DNA of 64,000 nucleotides from Trema orientale (lineage: Eukaryota > Streptophyta > Magnoliopsida > Rosales > Cannabaceae). The notes beneath the pieces were generated by a model. It was not told the origin of the DNA, made no database searches, and worked only from the letters and a program-made list of their open reading frames with translations. Shown in pieces: positions 11,335-23,489 of the stretch. Position 1 is the stretch's first letter. Every line of letters starts with the position of its first letter. The position numbers were made by a program, and so were the translations under genes. The stretch covers positions 995,293 to 1,059,292 of the forward strand of contig JXTC01000014.1 of the NCBI GenBank assembly GCA_002914845.1. The letters are read 5' to 3'.

Positions 11335-12900
11335 TGTTGGAATATTTTTCCTACAAAAAAGATTACTTTTATTACCTTTTTGTGGATCAACTTTCTCTTA
11401 TATGTATTTTGTGATACTTGCTAAATTAGATATTATTTTGATTGGAATAGTTTATTATCTGAAAAAGATTCTAAGACTTTAATAGAACATAAAAAAACAA
11501 ACATGATTAAGTTAGTTAAGCATGTGGAGACTTACTTATTTATCTAAGTATCTAAATAAATCAGTTCATAATCTGTGAATAAAGATGAAATACTTTATTT
11601 ACTATAGATTATAGTATTTGTCTATTTCAACAGAAATAATATGTCTCAAATTATTAAAGTGTCTAATTTTCCATAGAGACATAACATAAATAATTTATGT
11701 GTGTTGAATGGATCATATAATATAAGAATTTGAGTTTAAATACTGTTACTCAATTTTTCATATTACCTACTTACTAGCTCTCAATATGTAGATATTAATC
11801 CTTAGTATTTGATTGGATTAATTTACTTTCATGAGTTTTAGTCTTCTAATTTGTTAAAAGACTAGCTCCTTTGTCGAACTCTAACATTTTGGAGGTTATA
11901 ATTTATGAATTGATGGAAACACTAAATAATTAAAGATAACATATTATAAATGCCACTTTAGGGTGTTTTGAGATTCTTTAAATAACAAAATCTAAGATCT
12001 TAATATTCACTTTATGAATTGTTAATAATTTTCTCTGATAGCCATTGTGGGTTATCAATAGCATTATTCCATAATAGAAAGATGATAAGTTAAAAGTAAA
12101 TATGTGTTAGAAGGGTATTATAGTACTCTCACCTATCCAACTACAATATTGTATAGAGATTTCACACGTGATATAGAATATGCTACATGGATAGTTTATT
12201 CAAGTCTAATTGACTAAATCTCTATAAAAGATATGACAGTTAATTTAAGAGTATAGTATTGAGCTTATAGTGAAGTGACCTTTTTACTAATAGTATTTAG
12301 ATAAATACTAATAAGAGTTATAATGATATTCATCATACTATTGGGGCTTAGGAGCTTAGGTTATTTGGATTCATTAGGTATCTTAATCTAGCTCAACAAA
12401 GTTTATTAATTGTTTAGTTGTATTCGTAAAAATAGTTTCATGAAGCTATATAAAATTATAATTTTACATAGAAGTTAGTAGTTTTCAAGATGTTACAAAA
12501 ATTATGCAATCTTATAAAAATACATATAAAGCCCAAATTAGAGAAACAATCCAATCCTGCTTAGACTAAGGCTAAGTGTGTAAGCCTCATATATATATAT
12601 AAGATATATTGGGACAAACTTCTACACAATTTTAGAGCATTAACATGCCTAACACAGAGAAAGAGAAATAGAGATTTGGATAAATAGAGAGATTTGGGCC
12701 AACCACAGTGAATCTGCATTCACTATGCAATTCGGCAATACTCAATTAAAGAAGAAGAAAGTTGTTTCTTAACTTCTTATATTCTCATCTTCGGCCTCTA
12801 TGATCCAGAAAATTAAGAAAGATATTCTTGATTTTCCAAAAATATAATTGCAAAGATTAATTAGTTGGACAAAGAATATATAGACAGCTAGATGAAAGGA
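11335..12900 (+). repeat. Degenerate Copia-type LTR, older relative of the solo LTR downstream
   Basis: The start TGTTGGAATATTTTTCCTAC parallels the start of the solo LTR at 13564. The two then run colinearly: AATAAAGATGRAATACTTT, TCTATTTCAAC, GGACTAGTTCC/AGACTAGCTCC-like blocks, TTCACTTTRTGAATT, AAATATGTRYTAGA, TATAGTGRAGTG and GCTTAGRYTATTTGGATYCAT. Similarity fades near 12700-12900 and no terminal CA or target duplication could be fixed, so the right boundary is approximate. The divergence implies an older insertion. Confidence 0.6.
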
Positions 12901-13563
12901 CTCACGATTACATCGCTCTTCACAATAAATTTGAATAATGTATTATGAATATAGTATTACTACTAATATTGACAAGTCGAAAGAACTGAGAAGAAAACAA
13001 TAAACATATTATTTCCTTATCTTCGCAATCTACCTCTCTTCCCAATTATTATCTCTCTTATTTTCTTAAAACCTTATCACGTGCACCTTTGTCTGTCCCC
13101 CTCTCTCTCTCTATATATATATATACATATTATATATGGGTGAGTTTTCAATGGGTATTTTTATTTTTGCTCCATAGATGGGTAAGTTTGACTAATTTGG
13201 AAATAAACCTATAATAACAAGTTATCTCATTAATTATATTAATTTCTAATTCTTTTTTATTTATTTTATTTTTGAAATTTTAATTTAAAGTTTAATTTTT
13301 TAATTACCTTTAATTTAAAACTATATGTAATTATACCTTCAATATTTCATAAAATTTCTTTTTTATTGTACGAAAGGTAAAATCCAAGGTAGCATAATTA
13401 TCATATTATGAATAAGTTGTTTTCTTAAATAAAAAAAAATGAATAAAACAACTACACTGAAAGAAAATTTGTTTGAAAAAAAAATTATGCGTGAAACAGC
13501 TTAAAATTTGTATATCTTTTGTTGTATTTTTTTTTTTTTTCTAACGAATAAGATAGTTGAGAG

Positions 13564-15245
13564 TGTTGGGGATATGCCCTAGAAAGCAGATTTTTTGTTT
13601 GGCATTTTAAATAAGGTTTATTGGATTTAAGTGTTATATATTTGTTGTCAATAAATTCATATTGTGTCCCATTTATATACATGTGATGTTTATGTTTTCT
13701 ATTATGCAAACGTCTGAAAGTTTCCATGACTAATAATGAGTAATAAAGAATTGTTCGTATGAAGTGTTCACATGTGGGAGACTAAATTCTTTATTTCATT
13801 ATGTCTAAATTAAAAGTTCATATTCTGCAAATAAAGATGGAATACTTTGCCATAGAATGTAGTGTTGTCTATTTCAACGGGATTGATGAAGTCTCCAATC
13901 ATCGAAGTGTCTGACTTCGGATAGAAACACTAGTGCGTTATAAGAAAGTTATAAGTGCATTGAATAGGACCAAGTGAAAATATAATTTGAGATTAAGTGC
14001 CGTAACTCAATATTCTATCTTTCACTAATCTAGCACTATTGCAAGATTACCTTAATCCTAGTGATTGTTGGACTTGCTTTTATGAGTTTTATCTTTTTGA
14101 CTTACTAAAGGACTAGTTCCGATTATATGGTTCGAACTCCGGTATCTTGGAAGATAAGATTTGTGAATTGACGATAACGTGCTTCATGATTTGGACGCCA
14201 TGTATATAATATCAGTTTGAGTTTTTTAAAGGACTTGGATAATAAAAAACCAGGCGCCAGGTATTCACTTTGTGAATTTGACTGTGTTTGTATGGGCAGT
14301 TATAAATACCGTAGTCAATTATTATCCATTAGATGAAAAATGGTAACTCAAAAATAAATATGTACTAGAGGGGTAATACGGTAATTTCACCTCACTAGTA
14401 CGGCATTGCATCGGGGGTATATCTGCAGGTATAGTATATGCTAAATAGATCAAGTTAATTAAAGTGTTAATTAGCTTCACAGAAAATATATGACATTTTG
14501 TCTAAGAGTGCAATATTGGGCCTATAGTGGAGTGCTCTAATATTAATGGACAAGGCCCAGTCATAATTAAGAGTTAATTATGCCTGTGGACAGTTGGCCC
14601 ATTGGAGCTTAGACTATTTGGATCCATAAGGTCCCCTGTCTAGATCACACATAGCCCAATACTAATTGGATGGTCAGTTGAGCCCAATAAGTCCATTAGG
14701 GTTTACATCTCTCTAGTACTTAAGAGAAGTTATCCTAAGCCTGCACACAAGAGCTACATGCCTACTACATGCACAGAAACTGTGCTTGTCATGAAACAGA
14801 GAGAAAAAGAAAGAGTGAGAGTGGAGAAAAAGAAAGAGTGAGAGTGACGAGCTGCCGCGGGAGAAGTCCCGTGTTCGTTCATGGCCGCCAAGGGAGAGAT
14901 ACCCATGGCCGTAGACGTGCAATCAAGGAGAAGGAAGAGCGTCTTCCGGATCGTCTGCTCATCTCTGGTTGGGAATCAAGAAGGTGCCCACATACCAGAT
15001 CATTTAAAGGGTTCCAGAGAATAGACGGGAAGACTCAATGGTTGTGAAACTCTTCTAAGTTTTATCTAAACCAAAATCTATGGATTGATTTATGTTAGAT
15101 CAACGATCCTATATCTTGTTTTGTAAAGTTTCAAGAAAAATTTTAAAATACCTATTCCGCTGCGTTCTTGATTTGTTTATAAAACTACGGAAATCGTTTT
15201 CGGTAAAATCGTTTTTTCGGAAATATGTTTTCGGAATTTCCAACA
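13564..15245 (+). mobile_element. Copia-type solo LTR, 1682 bp
   Basis: The LTR begins TGTTGGGGATATGCCCTAG and ends GGAATTTCCAACA, giving the canonical TG...CA ends with an extended terminal inverted repeat (TGTTGG/CCAACA). A perfect 5-bp target duplication, GAGAG, flanks it at 13559-13563 and 15246-15250. No internal retroelement domain is attached, so it is a solo LTR left by LTR-LTR recombination. The start and the length resemble Angela/Tork-type Copia LTRs as I recall them. Internal open frames (for example around 14770-15050) show no recognisable protein and are probably LTR leader sequence. Confidence 0.9.
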
Positions 15246-15250
15246 GAGAG

Positions 15251-17104
15251 TGATTTGGGATTATTAAATATTTTTTACTAGTTTCATTTTCTTATTAAAA
15301 AAAATAAAAAAATTGACCAACTCATCAGGTTACCATCTTTTTTGTTTTAAATAACTTTCTATATTTATATATGTATTAATTATAATAATTTTTTTAGTAA
15401 ATCTATGAATATTATTTTAGCCATTAGATTAAAATCCAATGGCCCAAATTAGAGTACCCATCCATGGAGTAAAAATAAAAATCTCCATTGAAACATCATC
15501 CATTATATATATATACACACAGTCACCATTCTGTCTCAGTTCTCTTCACTCCCACCAAAACATAAGTCTAATATATATCGTCTCGATGGCTTTTAGAGCA
15601 CCCTTTCTTCTTGAGAGTGTTGCTTTTTTTTTTTTTTTTTTTTTTTTTTTATATATTTGCACTAGCTATACTACTACTACTAGGGCAAGAACCCTTCTGA
15701 CGAATGTCGTGGTAGAAGGCAAAATTAAAATTCTGTATAATAATCGTCACAAAAAAAATACGCTCATAAAGTTACGCAAATAACCCTAAACAATTTTTTT
15801 CAAAAAAATCTATATATAATGATCAAAGCTTTGTGTTCAAAACTATTGAAGTATTAAATTTTACAATTTTATTTTTATTAATCCTAAGAAAATATGATGA
15901 TTTACTTCTTCTTATGTTTTTTTTCTCTTTTTCCCTCTTAAGAATTATGATAAATTCTGACAATATTCATCATTAATGAGCAAATTTTTTAAAAGAATTT
16001 CTAAAGGGCTTGAATATAAGAATTTAAAAGTTCCAAATTGTGTAGTATCATGGGTGTAGTTATTAAGAATAAAATATCATAAGTTTAATAGAATGATATA
16101 TATGATTTGTATATTTTGGTCTTTTTACACTTAAGGATAAATATGTAACAAACAAGTTTAGAAAAAAGATGCGTCTCTTGACACTTTTTTTTTCCTCTTC
16201 CCACCTAATTACTAATTTCTAAAGGACATAAATAACCTCATATAAAATGACACAAAAAGGCATAAATCATATCAAATAATTGTAATATTCTTTCTTAACT
16301 AGATTATTTTTTCTTCACACACATCCTTTAACATAAGTGATAAAATAAATCGTCAAAAATAATCTTAAATATTGAAAATACTTTTAGTCAAAAGAATTTT
16401 ATATAATGATAGATGAACATACTATAAATTCAAAATTTTAACTATCTTTCTCTCAAAAACTCTAAAAGATAATTCAAGAATTATTCTTTTTCTCTAATTC
16501 TCAAAAACTCTAAAAATGATTCAAGAACTCTAATTCTCCCTCTATCTAATTTTCAAGAACCTTTAAAAAAAATTCAAGACCTTTAACTATTTATAGATCT
16601 CAAGGATCCTAAAAATAATTTAAGAAACTCTCTCTCTCTCTCTCCAATTCTCAAGAACCCTAAAAATAATTATCAAAATATCTTGATTATTAGGATGATC
16701 AAAGAAAAATGTTAAAGAAGAAGAAGACATATAAATGATGCATTTTCCAAGGGGGTAAGAAAAAAAATTTTGTTTGAATTTTTTTTATTAATGACTAATT
16801 TTAGAATGTGAAACTTTTAAAGGGTGTGTGTTAAGAAAATATTCTAATATTAAATTTTAAAGAGGAGCCTATTTAGACAAGAAATTGGAAGAGAAAAAAT
16901 AGGGATGACAATAAAACCACCCTTAGAAAAATAAGAGTTATGCGAGTTGGGATGTAAATATAACTCCCCTTAAATTATAATTGTGTGAGTTTTATCCAAG
17001 AAACTAACTTCCATTTTGATGTTAATGAAATAGTCACATGCTAAACAAGTATTAGGCATTAAAACGAGAAGAAAAAAAATAGATTTTACTTTTAAAAATA
17101 AAAA
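15251..17104. other. AT-rich intergenic region
   Basis: Contains a T22-like homopolymer near 15626-15650 and repeated CAAGAA-CYCTAA-type short motifs at 16440-16680 (repeats of roughly 50 bp around TCTCAAGAACC). No gene is recognised. Confidence 0.4.
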
Positions 17105-17614
17105 GGGATAATCCCAAGAATACTTATCTGTTTTAGTTAAATATTATATTTAACCATCTGCTCTCATAAACACAAAAGTATTCCTCTATTTTCTAAAATA
17201 GGAAAAAAGTAACTCTTTCTCTATTTTTGGTTAAATCTTTCACAGAAATCTTTTCTAATGACATTAATACCTTTACGATATTGATATCCAAACAACCCAT
17301 TTATTGATTTCTTTTAAAAAAATTATTGCTAAAAAAAAGAATATATCAATATATTTCTATAATCTGAGAAAAAAAGGTTTAATTTTATTAAATTAAAATT
17401 AATTAGATTAATATGTACTGTTTGGTAATAGATTTTTTTAAATATATACAAGGGTATTTTAGATATTTCATATTTCAACTTTCATTAAAAGGATGACATG
17501 ATGTACTCTTTTTTTATTTTGAAAAAAAGAGGGGTTACTTTTGGGATTTGTGAGAACTTAGTATTAAATGTAGTATTTAGCGATAAATAGAGAGGATGTT
17601 TTTAAGATTATTCT
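17105..17614. mobile_element. Long-TIR MITE, about 510 bp
   Basis: The left arm (GGGATAATCCCAAGAATAC onward) pairs with the complement of the right arm (AGAATAATCTTAAAAACATCC onward) over about 100 bases, including a CTCTATTT block and a GTAAC(C/T)CCT/TCTTT block. The flanks AAAATAAAA and AAAGATAAA are an 8/9 match, compatible with a Mutator-like 9-bp duplication. The ends resemble those of the 274-1471 element. Confidence 0.6.
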
Positions 17615-18350
17615 AAAGATAAACTTTGAAAATTTGAAATAAAAGAATCGAGAAGTGAGACAAATTTGGGCATCATTTTATGCCTTTTTTTTGAGTATTT
17701 ATAAAAAAATGATTTTTTTAAAGATCAATTTAAAAAATAGCCATTTTTTACACCTATTTATTAAATAATTATTTTATAATTTTATTTTGATAAATGGTCA
17801 TTTTTTATTTGATCTATTTTTTTATAAAGTACAGCAAAAATCAATTTTTTAAAAATAAATTAATTTTCAAAAAATAAATCAATATATTTTGATATACTAA
17901 ATATGAAAAAAAGTAATTTTTTAAATAATTTTCAAAATTCATTCATTTTTTAATAATATTTGAGAAACAACTATTTTGTAAATTATGATCTAAAATTCGG
18001 CCATTTAGCCTAAAACCCATTTTTTCTCGTTAAAAATACTCGAAATTTATTTATTTTAATTACGACATTATTATCTTTAAATTTTTCTTTTCTTAAATCT
18101 GTTAAAATTATCTCTTTGTTTTTTCACCAAATCAAAATATTGGAACATGAAGTCCTTTCAAATATATATATATATATGTATATATATATATTGGAATGTG
18201 AAGAACACGCTTCTCTAGTTTTTCCTAAAAATAAAATAATATGAGGTGATGCCATTGAACTAGGTTTTACTCACATATTGATATACTGAAACGAAGAGTT
18301 AAAAAGTTGAAGGCACACACAGAGCCGTCTAATTTTTGACGCATCAGCAT
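17615..18350. promoter_or_regulatory. Upstream region of the F-box gene
   Basis: AT-rich with a long (TA)n tract at about 18164-18192. No unambiguous TATA box or TSS can be assigned because the whole region is TA-rich. Confidence 0.3.
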
Positions 18351-19766
18351 ATGGCTACTTCAGATGAATCATCAACAAATATTACAGGCCACCACCGTCA
18401 ACGACACCGTAGCGAGAGATTAGCATCAATAATGAGGAAGAAACGCAAGGCTAATAGTATTGATGATCACGAAAACCATGAAGAATTCTCCATCTCCACC
18501 CTCAGTGATGATCTACTCCTCGAAATATTTCTCCGACTCCCTAATCGCCCAACTCTTATCCAATGTAGCACTGTCTGCAAGCGCTGGTATTCTTTGATTT
18601 CTCCCACACAATTTATTCTCAACTTCAATCAATTTCGCCATAACCGCAAACATTACTATAACCCTACTTCGGCGTCCTTGCCCTTTGAGATCATCTTTCG
18701 CTACGATCAACATCCCAAATTGCATAAACTAGTTTCCGAAAAGACTAACCAAAAATGGAAGATTATGAGTACTAGTGCTAGTAATTATCTCAATTGTTTG
18801 CCTTGGCGAAGTGAGTTTATAATAAGAGCGTCATTCGGCGACTTGTTGTTGGTCTCACGAAGAGGATCAATTAAAGATTACTGCGTATGCAATCCGTTTA
18901 CCAACCAGTGGTTAGCGCTCCCTGACTATACGGATGGGAGCTGGCTACAGCACTACTACCAAGATCCTACCGGGTATGGGTTCACGGGCGAGTCGAATCA
19001 AAGGAATGACGATATCACTCAATACAAGTACAGGGTCACGATAATTTTTAAATGTGAATTTTATTTGCGAGGTGTTTATACTTTTGTTGCATTTGTCTTT
19101 TGTTCGGAGACTGGAAAATGGTTCAAGTCATATCCCAATTTGCCGCATACACTAAGTAATAAACTTGAACGACAGAATGATAGTACTGTTATTCATGATA
19201 TCGTTACAAGCAACGGAGTTCTGTATTGGCTAGGAGGGATTAACAAGTTCAGAGGAATTATTGCATGTGATCCATTCAGTATGGATTCGGTTGTCAATCG
19301 TTTAAGGGGCCATTTTGTTCACTTTCCACTCGGCTTTAGCCATGGTTGGCGGCGTTCTAGTTCTAAGGGCAAAGTATGCCTTGGAGTGGTCCGAGGACAG
19401 CTTCGGTTGTTGCAGTTGCATAAGATCAACCAATCTTGCTTTGGTTTGAAAGTTTGGGAATTGATCGATTATGGGGATGTCACCAGGTCATGGATTTTGG
19501 TTCATGAGGTTAAACTGAAAGGCGTAGATGAGATTTTTGAGCTTGCTTTCCATCCAAACAACGGCGATGCGATTTTCGTGGTACGTGATCGTATTATCTA
19601 CCAATACGAAATTGAAAATGAAAAGTACGAGAAAATTAGTGAATTCCCATATGACGACTACGGTGAAAATGTTGATCAGGAAAGATCAGTCGCTAGATTT
19701 CCGAATGTCTTCATTATTATGCAACCTTTATGGCCAACATCAATACCTGAACTTCCATCTATTTAA
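18351..19766 (+). CDS. Intronless F-box protein with an F-box-associated-type C-terminus
   Basis: A single exon gives 471 residues. The ATG at 18351 (MATSDESS) is chosen; the longer open frame starts with TTG at 18336, which is not credible for a plant gene. The N-terminus is His/Arg-rich and basic (residues 15-35, RKKRK). The F-box follows at about 49-86: ISTLSDDLLLEIFLRLPN, then CSTVCKRWYSLIS. The remaining 380 residues have short beta-strand-like blocks typical of F-box-associated or propeller regions (YCVCNPFTNQWLALP, FVFCSETGKWFKSYPNLP, SNGVLYWLGG, KVWELIDYG). Such proteins act as substrate receptors of SCF ubiquitin ligases through SKP1; the target is unknown. F-box genes of this kind are usually multicopy and lineage-specific. 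No frameshift or stop is seen. Confidence 0.92.
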   Translation: MATSDESSTNITGHHRQRHRSERLASIMRKKRKANSIDDHENHEEFSISTLSDDLLLEIFLRLPNRPTLIQCSTVCKRWYSLISPTQFILNFNQFRHNRKHYYNPTSASLPFEIIFRYDQHPKLHKLVSEKTNQKWKIMSTSASNYLNCLPWRSEFIIRASFGDLLLVSRRGSIKDYCVCNPFTNQWLALPDYTDGSWLQHYYQDPTGYGFTGESNQRNDDITQYKYRVTIIFKCEFYLRGVYTFVAFVFCSETGKWFKSYPNLPHTLSNKLERQNDSTVIHDIVTSNGVLYWLGGINKFRGIIACDPFSMDSVVNRLRGHFVHFPLGFSHGWRRSSSKGKVCLGVVRGQLRLLQLHKINQSCFGLKVWELIDYGDVTRSWILVHEVKLKGVDEIFELAFHPNNGDAIFVVRDRIIYQYEIENEKYEKISEFPYDDYGENVDQERSVARFPNVFIIMQPLWPTSIPELPSI

Positions 19767-21555
19767 AACTTGCATATGGTTGAAACAAGAATCCTGGTTT
19801 ACCAAATTTCAAAATCTCTTATATTGATATTAAATATAAGAGTAAATATAAGAGTTTTATTTTATTATTATTTTTTTGGTGAAGTTGTCTTTCCGAGTTT
19901 TGTGGTTATAGTAAGTTTTTCTGGAAGTTGTTTGCCCATGTTTCTTAGTTATATTGATTTATCTTTATAATTACATTAGTGACAATTAGAATCTTTATAA
20001 TTATATTCGCAAGCATTTTAGAAGCTTAATTCGTTATCCTAACTTTAATACTTACTGCCCTTTACATAAATTAGAAATACTTTTCAAGTTAGGTCTATGA
20101 TCAATGAAGCAATCATAGGTACTAATATAAATTTGTATGTCTGTATATATGTAGATAATATCTAATTAATAATACTCAAAATAATTATATAGCTTATGTC
20201 AGCTTGTGTTATAAAAAGCCTAAGACTTTATTATAGCACTTTATAAATCCTATCCAAAATGATAAAAGAGACAAAATATCAGCCAAAAAAAAAAAATTCA
20301 TTTGACCTAAGTAGTAACGCTCACATGAAAACCATAGAAATTTGACCAGAATCCTCACCTGAAAATGAAATTGATCCCTTCACCTTTCCACCTTGCTACC
20401 CGTTCAAATCAGTTTGAAACCTTTAACCAATAACTCTTGAAATGGAAGAGAGAGAGAGGAATAACTCTGGTTCAAGTCGTGATTTCAAAGGAGAGATGAG
20501 AAAGTAGATTGCATGCTTAAGATTAAAAAGGCCAAAAACTAACACATCATGCATGCTTAAATTGTCATCTTATAGTCACCAAGTTGACTCTCAATTCACT
20601 TTTGACCCGCATGACTGCATGAGGCCGACTTAGAACTTTGTAGAATTTCATATTTCACCACTTACTAAGGTGTAAAACAACCACACACAAGCCTAGTTAA
20701 GAGTGTGACCAAAACCAATCAATAGTCATATCGAAAAGTAGGTCAAAAATCCTTAGAAGCTTAACTAGTTCTAAGTTTATATAGATAAAATCCTTAGAAG
20801 CTTAACTAGTTCTAGGCTTATATAGATACTTTAAATAACCATTACTTAACCTAACTATATGGTCCTAAGCATCCATTTATTCCATATTATTGTCAGCTCC
20901 AATTTGCAAAAATTCGACCATACTATTGTCAGCTCCAATCAATAGTCTCTTCTTTATGCAAAAGTTTTATTTTCCTTTAGTAAGTTTCACATAGAATATA
21001 AAAGGTTGGAAATACAGGTCACATGTTGAGTCTCAACGGAAAGTAAGCGTAGAATGCTAGTTCCTATCAGTGTTACAGAGGGTCACAAAAGAGTTTGAAT
21101 CTAAGATACGACATAAATCCAATCGGAACCAGAAACTCTTTTTTTCACACTATATGATCATCAAAAGTATGTATATATATATATATATATATTGAAGAAA
21201 AAGATTAAACATGCAGGTTTTTAGGGTGGTAATCTTGGAGAGAACTTTTGGAAATGGACCATACAATCTATTCCCAATTATAAAATAAATAAAATAAAAT
21301 AAAATAAAAAATTGAACATTAAAGAAAATGAGAAATTAGTTTTGAATGAATTAGTGTAAACTTTAAAGAGGAAATAGAGTGTGGTTGCTTACAGTTCAGT
21401 CAAGCATCTGGTGGTAGTTCTGACTCAAATCCCTGAACAAACGAAAAGTAAAGATTGACTAATGAAATGACATAAAATGTATAAGACAAAATCAGTTCAT
21501 AACAAAGAGTAATACTGGTTTCACTCACAATATTTTAAGGTAAGAAAAGGTGTGC
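19767..21555. other. Intergenic region with a 41-bp tandem duplication
   Basis: A 41-bp unit starting TCCTTAGAAGCTTAACTAG occurs twice in tandem at 20750-20790 and 20791-20830, with two or three differences. A second short direct repeat, TATTGTCAGCTCCAAT, occurs near 20889 and 20924. There is a (TA)n tract near 21172-21191. No gene is recognised. Confidence 0.5.
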
Positions 21556-21559
21556 AATG

Positions 21560-22240
21560 TTATTTTCCAGAGCTTCTGTTCAGGATAACCCCCTCCACCA
21601 CCCCCCAATCCGGAAAGCATCCAATTTAGCTCATCTGCAAAACCTGGAACCACAATAGTTGGAAATCTCTGCACAAATGTTAGCGTTAACAGTTTCAAAA
21701 GTAGCCGTAAGCACCCAAGCCCCATTGCGTTAGAACTTCAAAACAGAAGAGGTAATAGCCCTGGTAGCATGTGAAGGGATATCTAATCTTTTATCTAATG
21801 GGGTACCCAGCCAACAACCAACACCTACACTGAGAGTGCTCTCCTACATTAATCCATCTTGATTCTTCCAGAAGAGAATCATAGCGTGATCTAATAGTTG
21901 GCCCATATGGAAGAAGTGATGTACATTATTACCAGGTAAGGCAATGCAATAAAGCTTTGTCAAGTGTAGTTAGACTTCAAATATCAACCACCCCCTTCTG
22001 AAGGTTCATACAACTCTCCACGAAACAGTTACCAACCTTTGATTATCCACATTATTTGTCCATATAATAATAATTCATATGCATCTCTCCAGATATTTCA
22101 TAATCTGAAGAGACCATTTATTAACCATGAAGGAGTGTATAAAAGAAATCAAAATAAAGCAAGCAATAAGACATAGTCGGCCGGCATTGGAAAGGGCGGC
22201 ACCCTTCCAAGAGGCAAACTTGGACTCGATTTGTCCGCAA
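21560..22240 (-). pseudogene. LINE reverse-transcriptase C-terminal relic
   Basis: On the minus strand, 22240-22140 encodes ESKFASWKGAALSNAGRL, matching the plant LINE RT segment 'IE-x-[RK]-[LF]-A-x-W-K-x-x-x-L-S-x-x-GRL'. Further on (about 22070-22010) it reads NNVDNQRLVTVSW, as in the 'W-x-G-N-x-D-x-x-K-x-x-x-V-S-W' segment that follows in these elements. Stops and frameshifts interrupt every frame, so this is a dead fragment. The boundaries are approximate, and no poly(A) tail or target duplication was found. Confidence 0.6.
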
Positions 22241-23489
22241 GAGGAAGTAGGTGTGAAATGTGAATCCTTCGAGGAGCTAACTGCTAAGTAGGAAAATCAG
22301 AACCCCTAGATAAGTAAAAGAAGCAGGGCCTTTTCGAATGCAAATTACATTTTGTCACATTGTTCTCAATTAGTGCTTGTTCGAGATTTTATTTTTGTAT
22401 TTTGTGTTTAGGAGAATGGTGTGAAAGTTTTCTTCTTTATATTATTATTTTTTTTTTAGTTGTTCGGAGAGATGTGATTTTTCTCTTCCACTTAGAACCC
22501 AATGGACAATTATGATATTTTTCCTTTTATCTTTTCATGTAACAAGTTTGATCAAAATAGATTCCATGGATAAACTTTGTTGATAATTGATAATAGAAGT
22601 GTAAATTTAGTACTTTTGAGAATTAATATTGAAATAAGAGGTTACCACAAAACACCAAAAATATAAATGAAATAACCCAACATTTCATTTTTCTTGTACA
22701 CTGTAGAAGGTCCCTACTCAATATAAATAGAGCTCACGAATTGGCAGCTAAGTTCTTGAAACGAATTGACAATTTCCAAAACTAAATACAGAATTGTGAC
22801 ATCAAGTACAAAAACAACTATATTTGTGATTCCACAGTCGATACAGTTGTGTAGGATACCTCATCCTTGTGATCATCAGCTTTATCCTTAGTGCAAGAAA
22901 TAATCCACATCTCAAGTAAACTTTGCCTGCATTAAAGAGGGTTCCCCCCAAAAAAAAAAAAAAAATTCAAACAAGTACATCAAACTCTAGCAATAGCCAA
23001 GAAGGGAAAAAAAAAATGCTTCAGAACACATAACATCCCGATGTTAAAACTCCACCATCACTGGCTGGCGCTTTGGGAAATCGCTTAATTCTTAAATTGT
23101 CATAAAAGTAGGAATTTTCAAAAAACATGTGTGTAAAGTAAATAGAATTAATCCCATGTAAACTAAGTTAGAAAACACGAAATAAACTGAAAATAATTAC
23201 TAAAATGCGCTTATACTTATTTCCAGTTAAATATTTTGTAAAGGTTAATTAATCTATAACTTAATTCCCACCTGTCCTAGTAAATTAATTCATGATTTCT
23301 TGGTAGGGTCCATAGGAAATAAATCCCTATTATGAAAAGAAAAATGTTAGAACTTTCTAATTCATTTTCTGATTAGACAACACGTTTTAGGTTCAAGAGA
23401 GAACAAAAAAAAGTTCAGAGACACACTGTCAACTAAAATAGGAAAAGCACTAAGAGTAGTCCTGGAAGCATCAAATAGGTCCAATAAAT
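22241..23489. other. 3' flank of the minus-strand ceramidase-family gene
   Basis: AT-rich. Presumably contains the 3' UTR of the minus-strand gene ending at 23490. No other gene is recognised. Confidence 0.35.

Noticed and set aside
14125..14140. GGTTCGAACTCC resembling a tRNA T-arm
   Set aside because: No acceptor or anticodon stems pair around it, and it lies within an LTR.
14713..15047. Open frames on both strands near the end of the solo LTR
   Set aside because: They lie within a well-delimited LTR and show no known protein motif; likely LTR leader sequence.
18336..18350. Five extra N-terminal codons for the F-box protein and 14 for the GRAS protein (55666)
   Set aside because: Both extended frames begin with TTG, not ATG; plant initiation at TTG is not credible when a good ATG follows.
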